Shown: positions 8,454 through 15,809 of the stretch, one piece after another
How positions within the stretch are numbered: the first letter of the stretch is position 1
How the letters are laid out: each line of letters begins with the position of its first letter
Origin: Alphaproteobacteria bacterium
GTDB taxonomy: Bacteria > Pseudomonadota > Alphaproteobacteria > Caulobacterales > Parvularculaceae
Direction of reading: 5' to 3'
DNA: 64,000 nucleotides
NCBI GenBank assembly: GCA_030433215.1
Contig: JAUIMC010000017.1
Span: 1 to 64,000, forward strand
Notes under the pieces: generated by a model
What the model saw: only the letters and a program-made list of their open reading frames with translations
What the model was told of the DNA's origin: nothing
The model's database searches: none
Translations under genes and position numbers: made by a program

Positions 8454-9653
8454 ATGACGAATAGTCTTCTCACCAACACGTCCGCGATGATCGCGCTTCA
8501 GAACCTTCGTCAGGTCAACAAAGGCCTGAACATGGTCCAGGAGCAGATCTCGACCGGTAAAAAAGTCAACACCGCCAAAGACAACGCGGCGATCTTCGCG
8601 ATCTCCACGGTCATGCAGTCGGATGTGAAAGGCTTTGAAGCCATCAACCAGTCGCTCAACCTCGGTTCCGCCGCTGTCGGCGTGGCGCGTGGCGCGGCTG
8701 AAAAAGTCGCTGAACTGCTCACAGAGATGAAAGGTCTCATCGTGGCGGCTCAGGAAGATAACGTCGACCGCACGAAGATCCAGACCGATATTTCGCAGCT
8801 GCGTGACCAGATCGACGGCATCGTCGATGCGGCGCAGTTCAACGGCCTGAACTTCCTCAAAGGCACGGAGTCCACTGACTTCCTCGCCTCGCTTGACCGC
8901 GACGCCAGCGGCGACGTGACGGCGAGCTCGATTTCCGTTGACGCCTACAGCCTTGAAACGACGGCCGGCACGGCTGTCGACGACAGCCTCGGCGCCGGCG
9001 CCACCGGCGCGAACGGCGACTTCAACAGCGCCGCTCAGCTTGTGGCCAATGGCAACGACTTCGCCCTCGACATCGACCAGGACTATGACCCGTCCGCGGG
9101 CGGCGATGTCTGGGAAGTCCGGATTGACGGCCGCAAATTCACCTATACCGCGCAGGTCGACGACGACCTCAACGATATCGGGACCGGCCTCAACAACCTG
9201 CTGACCGATGCGGGCTACACCACCAACCTGGTCGCCGGCACGGGCGGCTCGGCTGACGTCCAGCTCGACATCACCAACGACACCGGCGGCACCATCGCCG
9301 TTGAAGTCAATGTGACGGACGGCTCGGGCGGCGGTCTCGCCAACCTGAACACTCTTGATGTCTCCGACGCCGCCGGCGCTGCTGACGCGCTGGTCAAAAT
9401 CGAAGGCCTCATTCAGGAATCGGTCGACGCCGCTGCTGAATTCGGTTCTTCCCAGAAGCGGATCGAAATTCAGAACGAATTCGTGACCAACCTCACGGAC
9501 TCGCTGAAAACCGGTATCGGCGCCCTGACCGACGCTGACCTGGAAGCCGCCTCTGCCCGCCTGCAGTCCCTGCAGGTCCAGCAGCAGCTCGGCATTCAGG
9601 CGCTGTCGATCGCCAACGCCGCGCCGAATGCGATCCTCGGCCTGTTCCGTTAA
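8454..9653 (+). CDS. Flagellin, copy 1
   Basis: This gene encodes the filament subunit, secreted through the flagellar export gate. Translation is placed at the ATG at 8454 (MTNSLLTNTSAM) rather than an upstream in-frame ATG at 8382, because GGAG at 8442-8445 is correctly spaced and the second flagellin starts identically. The 399-residue protein has conserved D0/D1 ends: VNKGLNMVQEQISTGKKVN and DNAAIFAIS at the N-terminus, and LQSLQVQQQLGIQALSIAN plus ILGLFR at the C-terminus. The middle (residues about 150-310) is an acidic beta-rich insertion that makes it longer than many alphaproteobacterial flagellins. It is followed by a terminator and a near-identical paralogue. Confidence 0.95.
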   Translation: MTNSLLTNTSAMIALQNLRQVNKGLNMVQEQISTGKKVNTAKDNAAIFAISTVMQSDVKGFEAINQSLNLGSAAVGVARGAAEKVAELLTEMKGLIVAAQEDNVDRTKIQTDISQLRDQIDGIVDAAQFNGLNFLKGTESTDFLASLDRDASGDVTASSISVDAYSLETTAGTAVDDSLGAGATGANGDFNSAAQLVANGNDFALDIDQDYDPSAGGDVWEVRIDGRKFTYTAQVDDDLNDIGTGLNNLLTDAGYTTNLVAGTGGSADVQLDITNDTGGTIAVEVNVTDGSGGGLANLNTLDVSDAAGAADALVKIEGLIQESVDAAAEFGSSQKRIEIQNEFVTNLTDSLKTGIGALTDADLEAASARLQSLQVQQQLGIQALSIANAAPNAILGLFR

Positions 9654-9674
9654 TCGGAACTGACGATCCTCATA

Positions 9675-9710
9675 CCCCGCGAAGGTCTTCGGGCCTTCGC
9701 GGGTTTTTTT
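9675..9710 (+). terminator. Rho-independent terminator after flagellin 1
   Basis: The stem CCCGCGAAGG (9676-9685) pairs with CCTTCGCGGG (9694-9703) and is followed by seven T residues (9704-9710), 22 nt after the flagellin stop. It makes the first flagellin a single-gene transcript. Confidence 0.92.
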
Positions 9711-9913
9711 ATGCGCTTGCTGACACCTTTTCGGGAAGCAGCCCCTGCGCGGCATAACCTCAAGCTGTTATAGAAGCCCCGCGCCTTATATTAACGAATA
9801 GTTGACTGCCGAGAGCACAGCGAAATCCAACCAGCTCCTGATCGCGACAAATTTTTGCGCCGTTAAGAGCTTATTATCCCTAACCGGATATTTAAAGATT
9901 GAATTTCCTGTTG

Positions 9914-9931
9914 CGATCCAACTCGGAGTCT
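9914..9931 (+). promoter_or_regulatory. Flagellin leader element 2 with ribosome binding site
   Basis: This is the counterpart of the element at 8431-8448 (CGATCCAACTCGGAGTCT, one difference). It ends 4 nt before the ATG of the second flagellin and includes its GGAG ribosome binding site and a GANTC site. The shared leader suggests shared post-transcriptional control. Confidence 0.5.
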
Positions 9932-9935
9932 AACA

Positions 9936-11135
9936 ATGCCCAACAGTCTTCTTACAAACACATCCGCGATGATCGCGCTGCAGAACCTCCGCACGGTCAA
10001 CAAAGGCCTGTCGATGGTCCAGGAACAGATTTCGACCGGCAAGAAAGTCGCCAACGCCAAGGACAACGCGGCGATCTTCGCGATCTCCACGGTCATGCAG
10101 TCCGACGTCAAAGGTTTTGAAGCGATTTCCCAATCGCTCAATCTCGGCGCCGCCTCGGTCGGCGTAGCACGCGGCGCTGCTGAAAAAATCACTGAGCTGC
10201 TGGTCGATATGAAAGGCCTCATCGTTGCGGCCCAGGAAGACAACATCGACCGCAATAAAATTCAGACGGATATCGGGCAATTGCGCGAGCAGATCGACGG
10301 CATCATCGAGTCGGCGCAGTTCAACGGCCTGAACTTCCTCAAAGGCACGGATTCCACCGACTTCCTCGCCTCGCTTGATCGCGACGCCAGCGGCAATGTG
10401 ACGGCGAGCGCCATCACGGTCGATTCCTTCAGCCTCGAAACCACAGCCGGCGCAACCGTCGACAACAGCCTCGGCGCCGGCGCCACCGGCGTCAACGGCG
10501 ACCAGAACAGCGCCGCCCAACTCGTCGCCAACGGCAACGACTTCGCCCTCGACATCGACCAGAACTATGACCCCTCCGCGGGCGGCGATGTCTGGGAAGT
10601 CCGCATTGACGGCCGTAAATTCACCTACACCGCCCAGGTCGACGACGACCTCAACGATGTGGGCGTTGGCCTCAACAACCTGCTGACCGATGCGGGCTAC
10701 ACCACGAACCTGGTCGCCGGCACCGGCGGGTCGGCTGATGTCCAGCTCGACATCACCAATGACAGCGGCGACACCATGGCGTTTGAAGTCAATGTGACGG
10801 ACGGCACGGGCGGCGGTCTCGCCAACCTGAACACGCTTGACGTCACCGACGCCGCCGCCGCCGCCGATGCGCTGGTTAAAATCGAAGGCCTCATTCAGGA
10901 AGCGGTCGACGCCGCTGCTGAATTCGGTTCTTCCCAGAAGCGCGTCGAACTTCAGAACGAGTTTGTCACCAATCTGACAGACGCTTTGAAAACCGGCATT
11001 GGCGCCCTCACCGACGCTGATCTGGAAGCCGCCTCTGCCCGCCTGCAATCCCTGCAGGTCCAGCAGCAGCTCGGCATTCAGGCCCTGTCCATCGCCAACT
11101 CGTCTCCGAACGCGATCCTCGGCCTGTTCCAATAA
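9936..11135 (+). CDS. Flagellin, copy 2
   Basis: This is the second filament subunit, 399 residues, the same length as copy 1 and nearly identical to it through both conserved ends and the central domain (for example LVANGNDFALDIDQ and GGDVWEVRIDGRKFTYTAQV occur in both). Differences are scattered conservative changes such as VDAAQF versus IESAQF. It ends ILGLFQ rather than ILGLFR. A terminator hairpin follows, and then flaF and flbT, the usual alphaproteobacterial flagellin-control pair. The two copies look like a tandem duplication kept uniform by selection or gene conversion. Confidence 0.95.
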   Translation: MPNSLLTNTSAMIALQNLRTVNKGLSMVQEQISTGKKVANAKDNAAIFAISTVMQSDVKGFEAISQSLNLGAASVGVARGAAEKITELLVDMKGLIVAAQEDNIDRNKIQTDIGQLREQIDGIIESAQFNGLNFLKGTDSTDFLASLDRDASGNVTASAITVDSFSLETTAGATVDNSLGAGATGVNGDQNSAAQLVANGNDFALDIDQNYDPSAGGDVWEVRIDGRKFTYTAQVDDDLNDVGVGLNNLLTDAGYTTNLVAGTGGSADVQLDITNDSGDTMAFEVNVTDGTGGGLANLNTLDVTDAAAAADALVKIEGLIQEAVDAAAEFGSSQKRVELQNEFVTNLTDALKTGIGALTDADLEAASARLQSLQVQQQLGIQALSIANSSPNAILGLFQ

Positions 11136-11148
11136 TAGACTGACGCCC

Positions 11149-11182
11149 CCTGTTAAGGCCTTCGGGCCTTTACAGGATTTTT
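11149..11182 (+). terminator. Rho-independent terminator after flagellin 2
   Basis: The stem CCTGTTAAGGCC (11149-11160) pairs with GGCCTTTACAGG (11165-11176) with one mismatch around a TTCG loop, followed by ATTTTT. It lies 13 nt past the flagellin stop. Confidence 0.85.
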
Positions 11183-11232
11183 AAGACTATAAAATAACGT
11201 GGAAAGTAACCACGAAAGGGGCTGTTAGGGAT

Positions 11233-11622
11233 ATGACCACGTCGGCGCTTGCACGGAACGCCTATCACCAATCTGCACGCTCAACGGCATCACCGCGTGA
11301 AGTTGAACGTCAGGTACTTTCAAAATTAACCACGGCCGTCGTCGTCGCCCAGAAGAACCGCGAGAGCGATCCTGCGGCTTTTGCTCGCGCGCTTGGTAAG
11401 AATCTCGAATTCTGGAATGTCGTCGCAGTCGACGTCGTAAGCGAAGGCAATCAATTGCCCGCAGAATTACGCTCTCAGCTATTCTATCTTTTTGAATTCA
11501 CGCAGCACTATACGCGCAAGCTTCTGGCTGATGACGATCATTCGCTCGACGCCGAGCCCTTGATCGAAATCAACCAGAATATCATTCGCGGATTACAGGG
11601 TTTTGAGGCGGCTCCCGCATGA
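11233..11622 (+). CDS. flaF: Flagellin assembly regulator FlaF
   Basis: FlaF is a small alphaproteobacterial protein that promotes flagellin production and secretion, acting opposite to FlbT. The 129-residue product shows the family pattern: AYHQSARSTASPREVE at the N-terminus, the central LGKNLEFWNVVAVDV, and LFYLFEFTQHYTRKLL further on. It overlaps flbT by ATGA, and the pair sits right after the flagellins, the standard arrangement. The sequence upstream of the ATG (GAAAGGGGCTG) offers a weak ribosome binding site. Confidence 0.95.
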   Translation: MTTSALARNAYHQSARSTASPREVERQVLSKLTTAVVVAQKNRESDPAAFARALGKNLEFWNVVAVDVVSEGNQLPAELRSQLFYLFEFTQHYTRKLLADDDHSLDAEPLIEINQNIIRGLQGFEAAPA

Positions 11623-12041
11623 CCGGTCTCGTCATAAAGCTGAAGCCGAACGAGAAGGTTCTCGTCAACGGCGTGCTCCTCCAGAATGGGGATCGCGCCG
11701 CACGCTTGCGCGTGCGCTCCAGCGATGTGTCGATCCTGCGCGCCCGCGACGCTATCCCGAAAGAAGAAGCCAATACGCCGCTCAAGCGCGTCTATTACAT
11801 TGCCCAGCTGGCGCTTGCCGGCGAAGCCGATACTGAGCAGGCGGTCGATGAACTGGTGCAGGGCCTTAGCGTCCTGAAAGGCGTTTTTCCTGGCGAAGCG
11901 GGCGATGACGTCCTGCGCGCGCTGGACGCCGCGCAAGAAGGAAAGTTTTTCGTCGTCATGCGCGCCTTGAAGCGCCATTTTGAGTTCGAGGCGGCGCTGC
12001 TTCGACGCTCCCCCGCCATGGCCGAAGCGTTAGCGTCATGA
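11619..12041 (+). CDS. flbT: Flagellin mRNA regulator FlbT
   Basis: FlbT limits flagellin synthesis by binding the 5' leader of flagellin mRNA (known from Caulobacter). The 140-residue protein shows LKLKPNEKVLVNGVLLQNGD-type family sequence at the N-terminus, then RVRSSDVSILRARD and RVYYIAQLALAG. Its ATG overlaps the flaF stop and its own stop overlaps the next gene's ATG, so flaF, flbT and the DUF1217 gene form one translationally coupled run. The shared leader before both flagellins is the natural candidate target. Confidence 0.95.
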   Translation: MTGLVIKLKPNEKVLVNGVLLQNGDRAARLRVRSSDVSILRARDAIPKEEANTPLKRVYYIAQLALAGEADTEQAVDELVQGLSVLKGVFPGEAGDDVLRALDAAQEGKFFVVMRALKRHFEFEAALLRRSPAMAEALAS

Positions 12042-12892
12042 CCTTCAATCCAGCCATTCCGCTCGACGGTTACATCGGCTGGCGCGTTTTCCAGAAAAAC
12101 GCGGACAAACAGTTTGAAATCTTCCAGAAGTCGCCGGAAATCGTCCGTAATATGGAGTATTTCCGCGAAAATATCGCGGAAGCGACGACCGCGGAAAAGC
12201 TCGTCAAAGACCGCAAGCTCTTAACGGTCGCGCTGGGGGCGTTCGGCCTCCAGGACGAACTCAACAAGAAAGCCTTCATTCAGAAAATTCTCGAAGAAGG
12301 CACGGACTTCAACGACTCCTTCGCCAACCGGCTTTCCGACCCGCGCTGGCGCGACTTTTCCAAGGCGTTCGGCTACGGCAATTTCACCGGTTCGCAAGTC
12401 GGCATCGAATCCTTCCGTGAGAAGGTCGCGAATGACTATCTTGAACGCTCTTTCGAAGTGAGCGTCGGCGAAGTGAACACCAATATGCGCCTTGCCATGA
12501 ATTTCCGCCGGGAAATCTCACGCATCGCCGAAGGCGCCAATGTGGATGATGTTGGCTGGTTCCAGATCATGGGTCAGGAGCCCCTGCGCGCCGTCATGGA
12601 AGGCGCGCTCGGCCTGCCCTCCTCCATCGGCAGCGCCGACATCGACAAGCAGAAAGAGCTTTTCGAACGCAAGGCCGACCAGTTTTTCGGAAGCAAATCA
12701 GCCGCCGTTTTCAAGGACCCGGTGAAGGTCGAGGACGCGCTGCGCCGGTTCTTCCTGCAATCGGAAATCGCCAACGGCCCCAGCGCGTCAACGCCCGGTT
12801 TTGCGGCGCTGACCGTGCTGAGCGGCGGCGGGTCCGGCGGCGGCCTTTCCGGGGCCGGCATCGCGAATTTGTTGATTTCCAATCTGGGCTAG
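12038..12892 (+). CDS. DUF1217 family flagellar-cluster protein
   Basis: This 284-residue protein belongs to the DUF1217 family, which travels with alphaproteobacterial flagellar genes but has no settled function. The visible family features are PLDGYIGWRVFQKNADKQ near the N-terminus, the helical VALGAFGLQDELNKKAFIQK, and LSDPRWRDFSKAFGYGNF. The C-terminal 30 residues are Gly/Ser-rich. There is no signal peptide, so it may be cytoplasmic or exported by the flagellar system. It is ATGA-coupled to flbT and overlaps the convergent fliI by 4 nt. Confidence 0.8.
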   Translation: MTFNPAIPLDGYIGWRVFQKNADKQFEIFQKSPEIVRNMEYFRENIAEATTAEKLVKDRKLLTVALGAFGLQDELNKKAFIQKILEEGTDFNDSFANRLSDPRWRDFSKAFGYGNFTGSQVGIESFREKVANDYLERSFEVSVGEVNTNMRLAMNFRREISRIAEGANVDDVGWFQIMGQEPLRAVMEGALGLPSSIGSADIDKQKELFERKADQFFGSKSAAVFKDPVKVEDALRRFFLQSEIANGPSASTPGFAALTVLSGGGSGGGLSGAGIANLLISNLG

Positions 12893-14286
12893 ACGCTAAA
12901 GGCGTTCGCGCTGGCCGTGGTCGAGGGCTGTTTCTTGCCGCCCTGCACGATCGCCTGCAGACGCTGGAAGCTATCCTCCACGCCCATATCGGTCTTGCCG
13001 GCAATGAACTGGTCGAGCTTCGGCCAGATCTCGAGCGCCTTATCGATTTGCGGATCGGCGCCATGCGCATATAAGCCGGCGCGCACAATCGTTTCGGAGT
13101 CCTCATAGGCGCGCAGGATGGCGCGCGCATCGCGCAACAGGGCGTTTTCCTCTTCATTGGCCGCCTTCGGGAGCGAGCGCGACACGCTGCGCGAGACATC
13201 GATAGCCGGAAAGCGCCCGCGCTCGGCAATCTCGCGCTCAAGCACGATATGGCCATCGAGAATGCCGCGGATCATGTCCGCCACAGGCTCGTTATGATCG
13301 GATCCGGCGACCAGCACCGAAAAGACGGCCGTGATGTCGCCCTGGCCCTCTTCCCCCGGTCCCGACCGCTCCACAAGCGATGCAATGGTGCGGAAGGTCG
13401 AAGGAGGAAAGGCGTGCAAGGAAGGCGCTTCTCCAGCGGAGAGCGCGATTTCGCGGTGCGACTCGGCATAGCGGGTCAGGGAATCAAAAAGAAGCAGGAC
13501 CTGTTTTCCCTGATCGCGGAAATATTCCGCCGTGGCCATGGCGAGATGGGCGCCGCGCTTCTTCGCCAGCGGCGACTGGTCCGCTGTCGATGCGATCACT
13601 ACGGATTTCTCCCGGCCTTCAGGACCGAGCGTATCCTCGATAAAGGCGCGCACCTCCCGCCCCCGTTCGCCGATCATGGCGATCACTGCGACATCGCATT
13701 CGACGCCGTTGGCGATATCGCCGAGGAGCGAGGATTTGCCGACCCCGGAGCCGGCGAAAAGCCCGATGCGCTGGCCGCGGCAGATCGGCAGGAGCGTGTC
13801 CGTGACGCACAGCCCTGTCGACAGACGCCCGCCGAGCATTTTGCGTTTCGCCGCATTAGGCGCGGCGCGTTCCAAAGGCACTGAGGTTTCGCCAGGCTTC
13901 AGCGGCCCGTCGTCCATGGGCGCGCCGAAAGGATCGATAATCCGGCCGATCCAGGCCTCCGAGGGCAGCGCATAGCCGCCGCCGCGGTCGAGGACCGCCA
14001 TGCTGCCAAGCGCGGCGCCGGCGAGCGAGCCGTAAGCGAAGGCCGTCACCAGCTCCCCGTCCATGGCGACGATCTTGGCGCGGACTTCCCGTCCGCCGCC
14101 GCCGGCGCGCTTGTTTGTCGCCCGCCGTTCCGTCGAGATCAGCACCGTATCGTCAAGCGAAGCGTAGCCCGCGAGACCGGCGATCTTGATCGACAGGCCG
14201 TCCGTCGCCGTGACGACGCCATAGCGGCGCGGTCCTGCGGTCTTAAGCAGTTGTTCAACTTTTGGCGGGGCCAGGGAATGGCTCAT
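12889..14286 (-). CDS. fliI: Flagellar export ATPase FliI
   Basis: FliI is the cytoplasmic hexameric ATPase that helps feed substrates to the flagellar export gate. The 465-residue protein has the Walker A loop GLFAGSGVGKSSLL, the Walker B region QVLLLFDSLTRYAESHREIA, and the F1-beta-like core ending VSRSLPKAANEEENALLRDA. It stands alone on the minus strand between two rightward operons; no clear fliH or fliJ is next to it. The gap to the divergent flgB (87 nt) should carry both promoters. Confidence 0.96.
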   Translation of the reverse strand: MSHSLAPPKVEQLLKTAGPRRYGVVTATDGLSIKIAGLAGYASLDDTVLISTERRATNKRAGGGGREVRAKIVAMDGELVTAFAYGSLAGAALGSMAVLDRGGGYALPSEAWIGRIIDPFGAPMDDGPLKPGETSVPLERAAPNAAKRKMLGGRLSTGLCVTDTLLPICRGQRIGLFAGSGVGKSSLLGDIANGVECDVAVIAMIGERGREVRAFIEDTLGPEGREKSVVIASTADQSPLAKKRGAHLAMATAEYFRDQGKQVLLLFDSLTRYAESHREIALSAGEAPSLHAFPPSTFRTIASLVERSGPGEEGQGDITAVFSVLVAGSDHNEPVADMIRGILDGHIVLEREIAERGRFPAIDVSRSVSRSLPKAANEEENALLRDARAILRAYEDSETIVRAGLYAHGADPQIDKALEIWPKLDQFIAGKTDMGVEDSFQRLQAIVQGGKKQPSTTASANAFSV

Positions 14287-14373
14287 AAGAAAGACGCGCG
14301 CTCAAACGTGGTTAATTCTTCATTCAACATATCGGTGCATTTATCCCTTACCGCTGGTTAAGGCGAGGTATAA

Positions 14374-14754
14374 ATGTTTAGCGATCTGAAAATGCTTCAA
14401 ACGGCGTCTGCGCTGGCGCGCCATTCGGCCGAGCGTCATGCGCAGATTGCGGAGAACATCGCCAATGCCGATACGCCCGGCTTCAAGGCGAAAGACCTCG
14501 AGCCGTTTTCCGAAGCCTATGCGCGAACTGAACGCCAGACGGCGATGCAGGCGCCTGGGTCCAGCTTCGCGCAGAACGCTTTCAACGCCAAACGCATAAC
14601 AATCGACGGCGTGACGTCGCCGGACGGCAACACTGTTTCTCTGGAAGACCAGGTGACGCGCTCCACTGCCGCCGTACGCAATCACGACACGGCGATCAGC
14701 ATATACACGAAAGCGCTTTCCATGATGCGCACCGCCCTCGGCACGCGCGGGTAG
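14374..14754 (+). CDS. flgB: Flagellar proximal rod protein FlgB
   Basis: FlgB is the rod subunit nearest the MS ring. The 126-residue product has the short rod-protein form with ENIANADTPGFKAKDLEPF near residue 28 and the C-terminal stretch DTAISIYTKALSMMRTALG. It is 11 nt upstream of flgC, followed by fliE, the usual trio. Its start ATG follows AGGCGAGG at acceptable spacing. Confidence 0.95.
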   Translation: MFSDLKMLQTASALARHSAERHAQIAENIANADTPGFKAKDLEPFSEAYARTERQTAMQAPGSSFAQNAFNAKRITIDGVTSPDGNTVSLEDQVTRSTAAVRNHDTAISIYTKALSMMRTALGTRG

Positions 14755-14765
14755 GGAGAGAGATC

Positions 14766-15158
14766 ATGAATCCTTTTGAGAAAATCACCGCCGCCGCGAC
14801 ATCCGGGATGCGCGCGCAGGCGCAGCGCCTCGAAGTCGTCAGCGAGAACATCGCCAATGTCGACACCCATGGCTACCGGCGCAAACAGGTGACTTTTGAA
14901 AATATCTATGACCGCGCCTCCGACGTGAATCGCGTCGAGGTGGGGCGCATGATGCTGGATCAGTCGCCTCAGGAAGAAATTTTCGACCCTCATCACCCCT
15001 TCGCCAATGAAAACGGTTATGTGGTGATGTCCAATGTCAACATGATGACCGAATTCGCCGACGCCCGCGAGGCGACGCGTTCTTACGACGCCGGCCTCGA
15101 GGTCTTTCGTCAGGCCCGCGACATGTATTCGTCGCTCCTCGACATTCTTAAATCTTAA
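14766..15158 (+). CDS. flgC: Flagellar proximal rod protein FlgC
   Basis: FlgC is a proximal rod subunit. The 130-residue product carries ENIANVDTHGYRRKQVTFEN near residue 30 and the C-terminal NMMTEFADAREATRSYDAGL. The ATG follows AGGGAGAG. It lies between flgB and fliE in the same direction with gaps under 20 nt, so it is part of the flgBC-fliE-fliQ-flhA operon. Confidence 0.95.
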   Translation: MNPFEKITAAATSGMRAQAQRLEVVSENIANVDTHGYRRKQVTFENIYDRASDVNRVEVGRMMLDQSPQEEIFDPHHPFANENGYVVMSNVNMMTEFADAREATRSYDAGLEVFRQARDMYSSLLDILKS

Positions 15159-15172
15159 AAGGGAGGCTTTTC

Positions 15173-15496
15173 ATGAAACTGCCCGCTTTCCACGCCGCCC
15201 AGAGCTATAATCTCGCCAAGAGCGCGCTGAAAACCGACGGCTCGCCCGAAAAAGCCGGCGGCTCGGCCCCGAGCATCAAGGGCCTCGAAGACAATCCGGC
15301 TTTCAAGGCCGTGCACGAAGTCGCCGCGAGCGTCACCGAGGGCGAAAAAGCCGCCATGAATTACATGACCGGCTCAGCCGATCCGCATTCGGTTGTCGAA
15401 GCGCTCGCCCAGGCTGAACTCGCTGTTCAGACAGCCGTCACCGTGCGCGACAAAGTGGTCGAAGCCTATCAGGAACTGATCCGGATGCCGGTCTAA
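15173..15496 (+). CDS. fliE: MS ring-rod junction protein FliE
   Basis: FliE joins the rod to the MS ring and is among the first exported proteins. The 107-residue product ends with the family motif AELAVQTAVTVRDKVVEAYQ followed by ELIRMPV. The N-terminal half is variable, as usual. A ribosome binding site (GGGAGG) precedes the ATG. It follows flgC by 14 nt and precedes fliQ by 11 nt. Confidence 0.95.
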   Translation: MKLPAFHAAQSYNLAKSALKTDGSPEKAGGSAPSIKGLEDNPAFKAVHEVAASVTEGEKAAMNYMTGSADPHSVVEALAQAELAVQTAVTVRDKVVEAYQELIRMPV

Positions 15497-15507
15497 GGGG
15501 GCGCGTC

Positions 15508-15774
15508 GTGACCGAAGCCGAAATCACCGATATTTTCCGCCAGTTCATGTGGACCGCCGTCTGGATGGGCGCGCCGATGATCGGCGCCGCGCTTGTCGTC
15601 GGCATCGTTGTCGGCCTCTTCCAGGCGCTGACTTCCATTCAGGAACTGACGCTTACCTTCGCGCCGAAGCTTCTCTTCATGCTGCTGGTGTTCTGGCTCA
15701 CCGCCGGACATATGGCGCAGCTTCTCGCCAATCTCTTCGACAATGTGGTTTTGCCCGCGATCGCCGGAACATAA
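15508..15774 (+). CDS. fliQ: Flagellar export gate protein FliQ
   Basis: FliQ is an 88-residue inner-membrane component of the FliPQR export gate with two transmembrane helices (about residues 15-37 and 50-75) and the family sequence LVVGIVVGLFQALTSIQELT. The start is GTG at 15508, giving the usual FliQ length. fliP, the usual companion, is not next to it, so fliP must lie outside this window. flhA follows after 35 nt. Confidence 0.95.
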   Translation: MTEAEITDIFRQFMWTAVWMGAPMIGAALVVGIVVGLFQALTSIQELTLTFAPKLLFMLLVFWLTAGHMAQLLANLFDNVVLPAIAGT

Positions 15775-15809
15775 GCGCACACCCCAGATAAAGTAAAAAG
15801 AGTTCCCAG

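Noticed and set aside
14343-14358. TTACCGCTGGTTAA before flgB as a CtrA site
   Set aside because: The two halves are spaced by six bases and the first is TTAC, so it does not fit TTAA-N7-TTAA.
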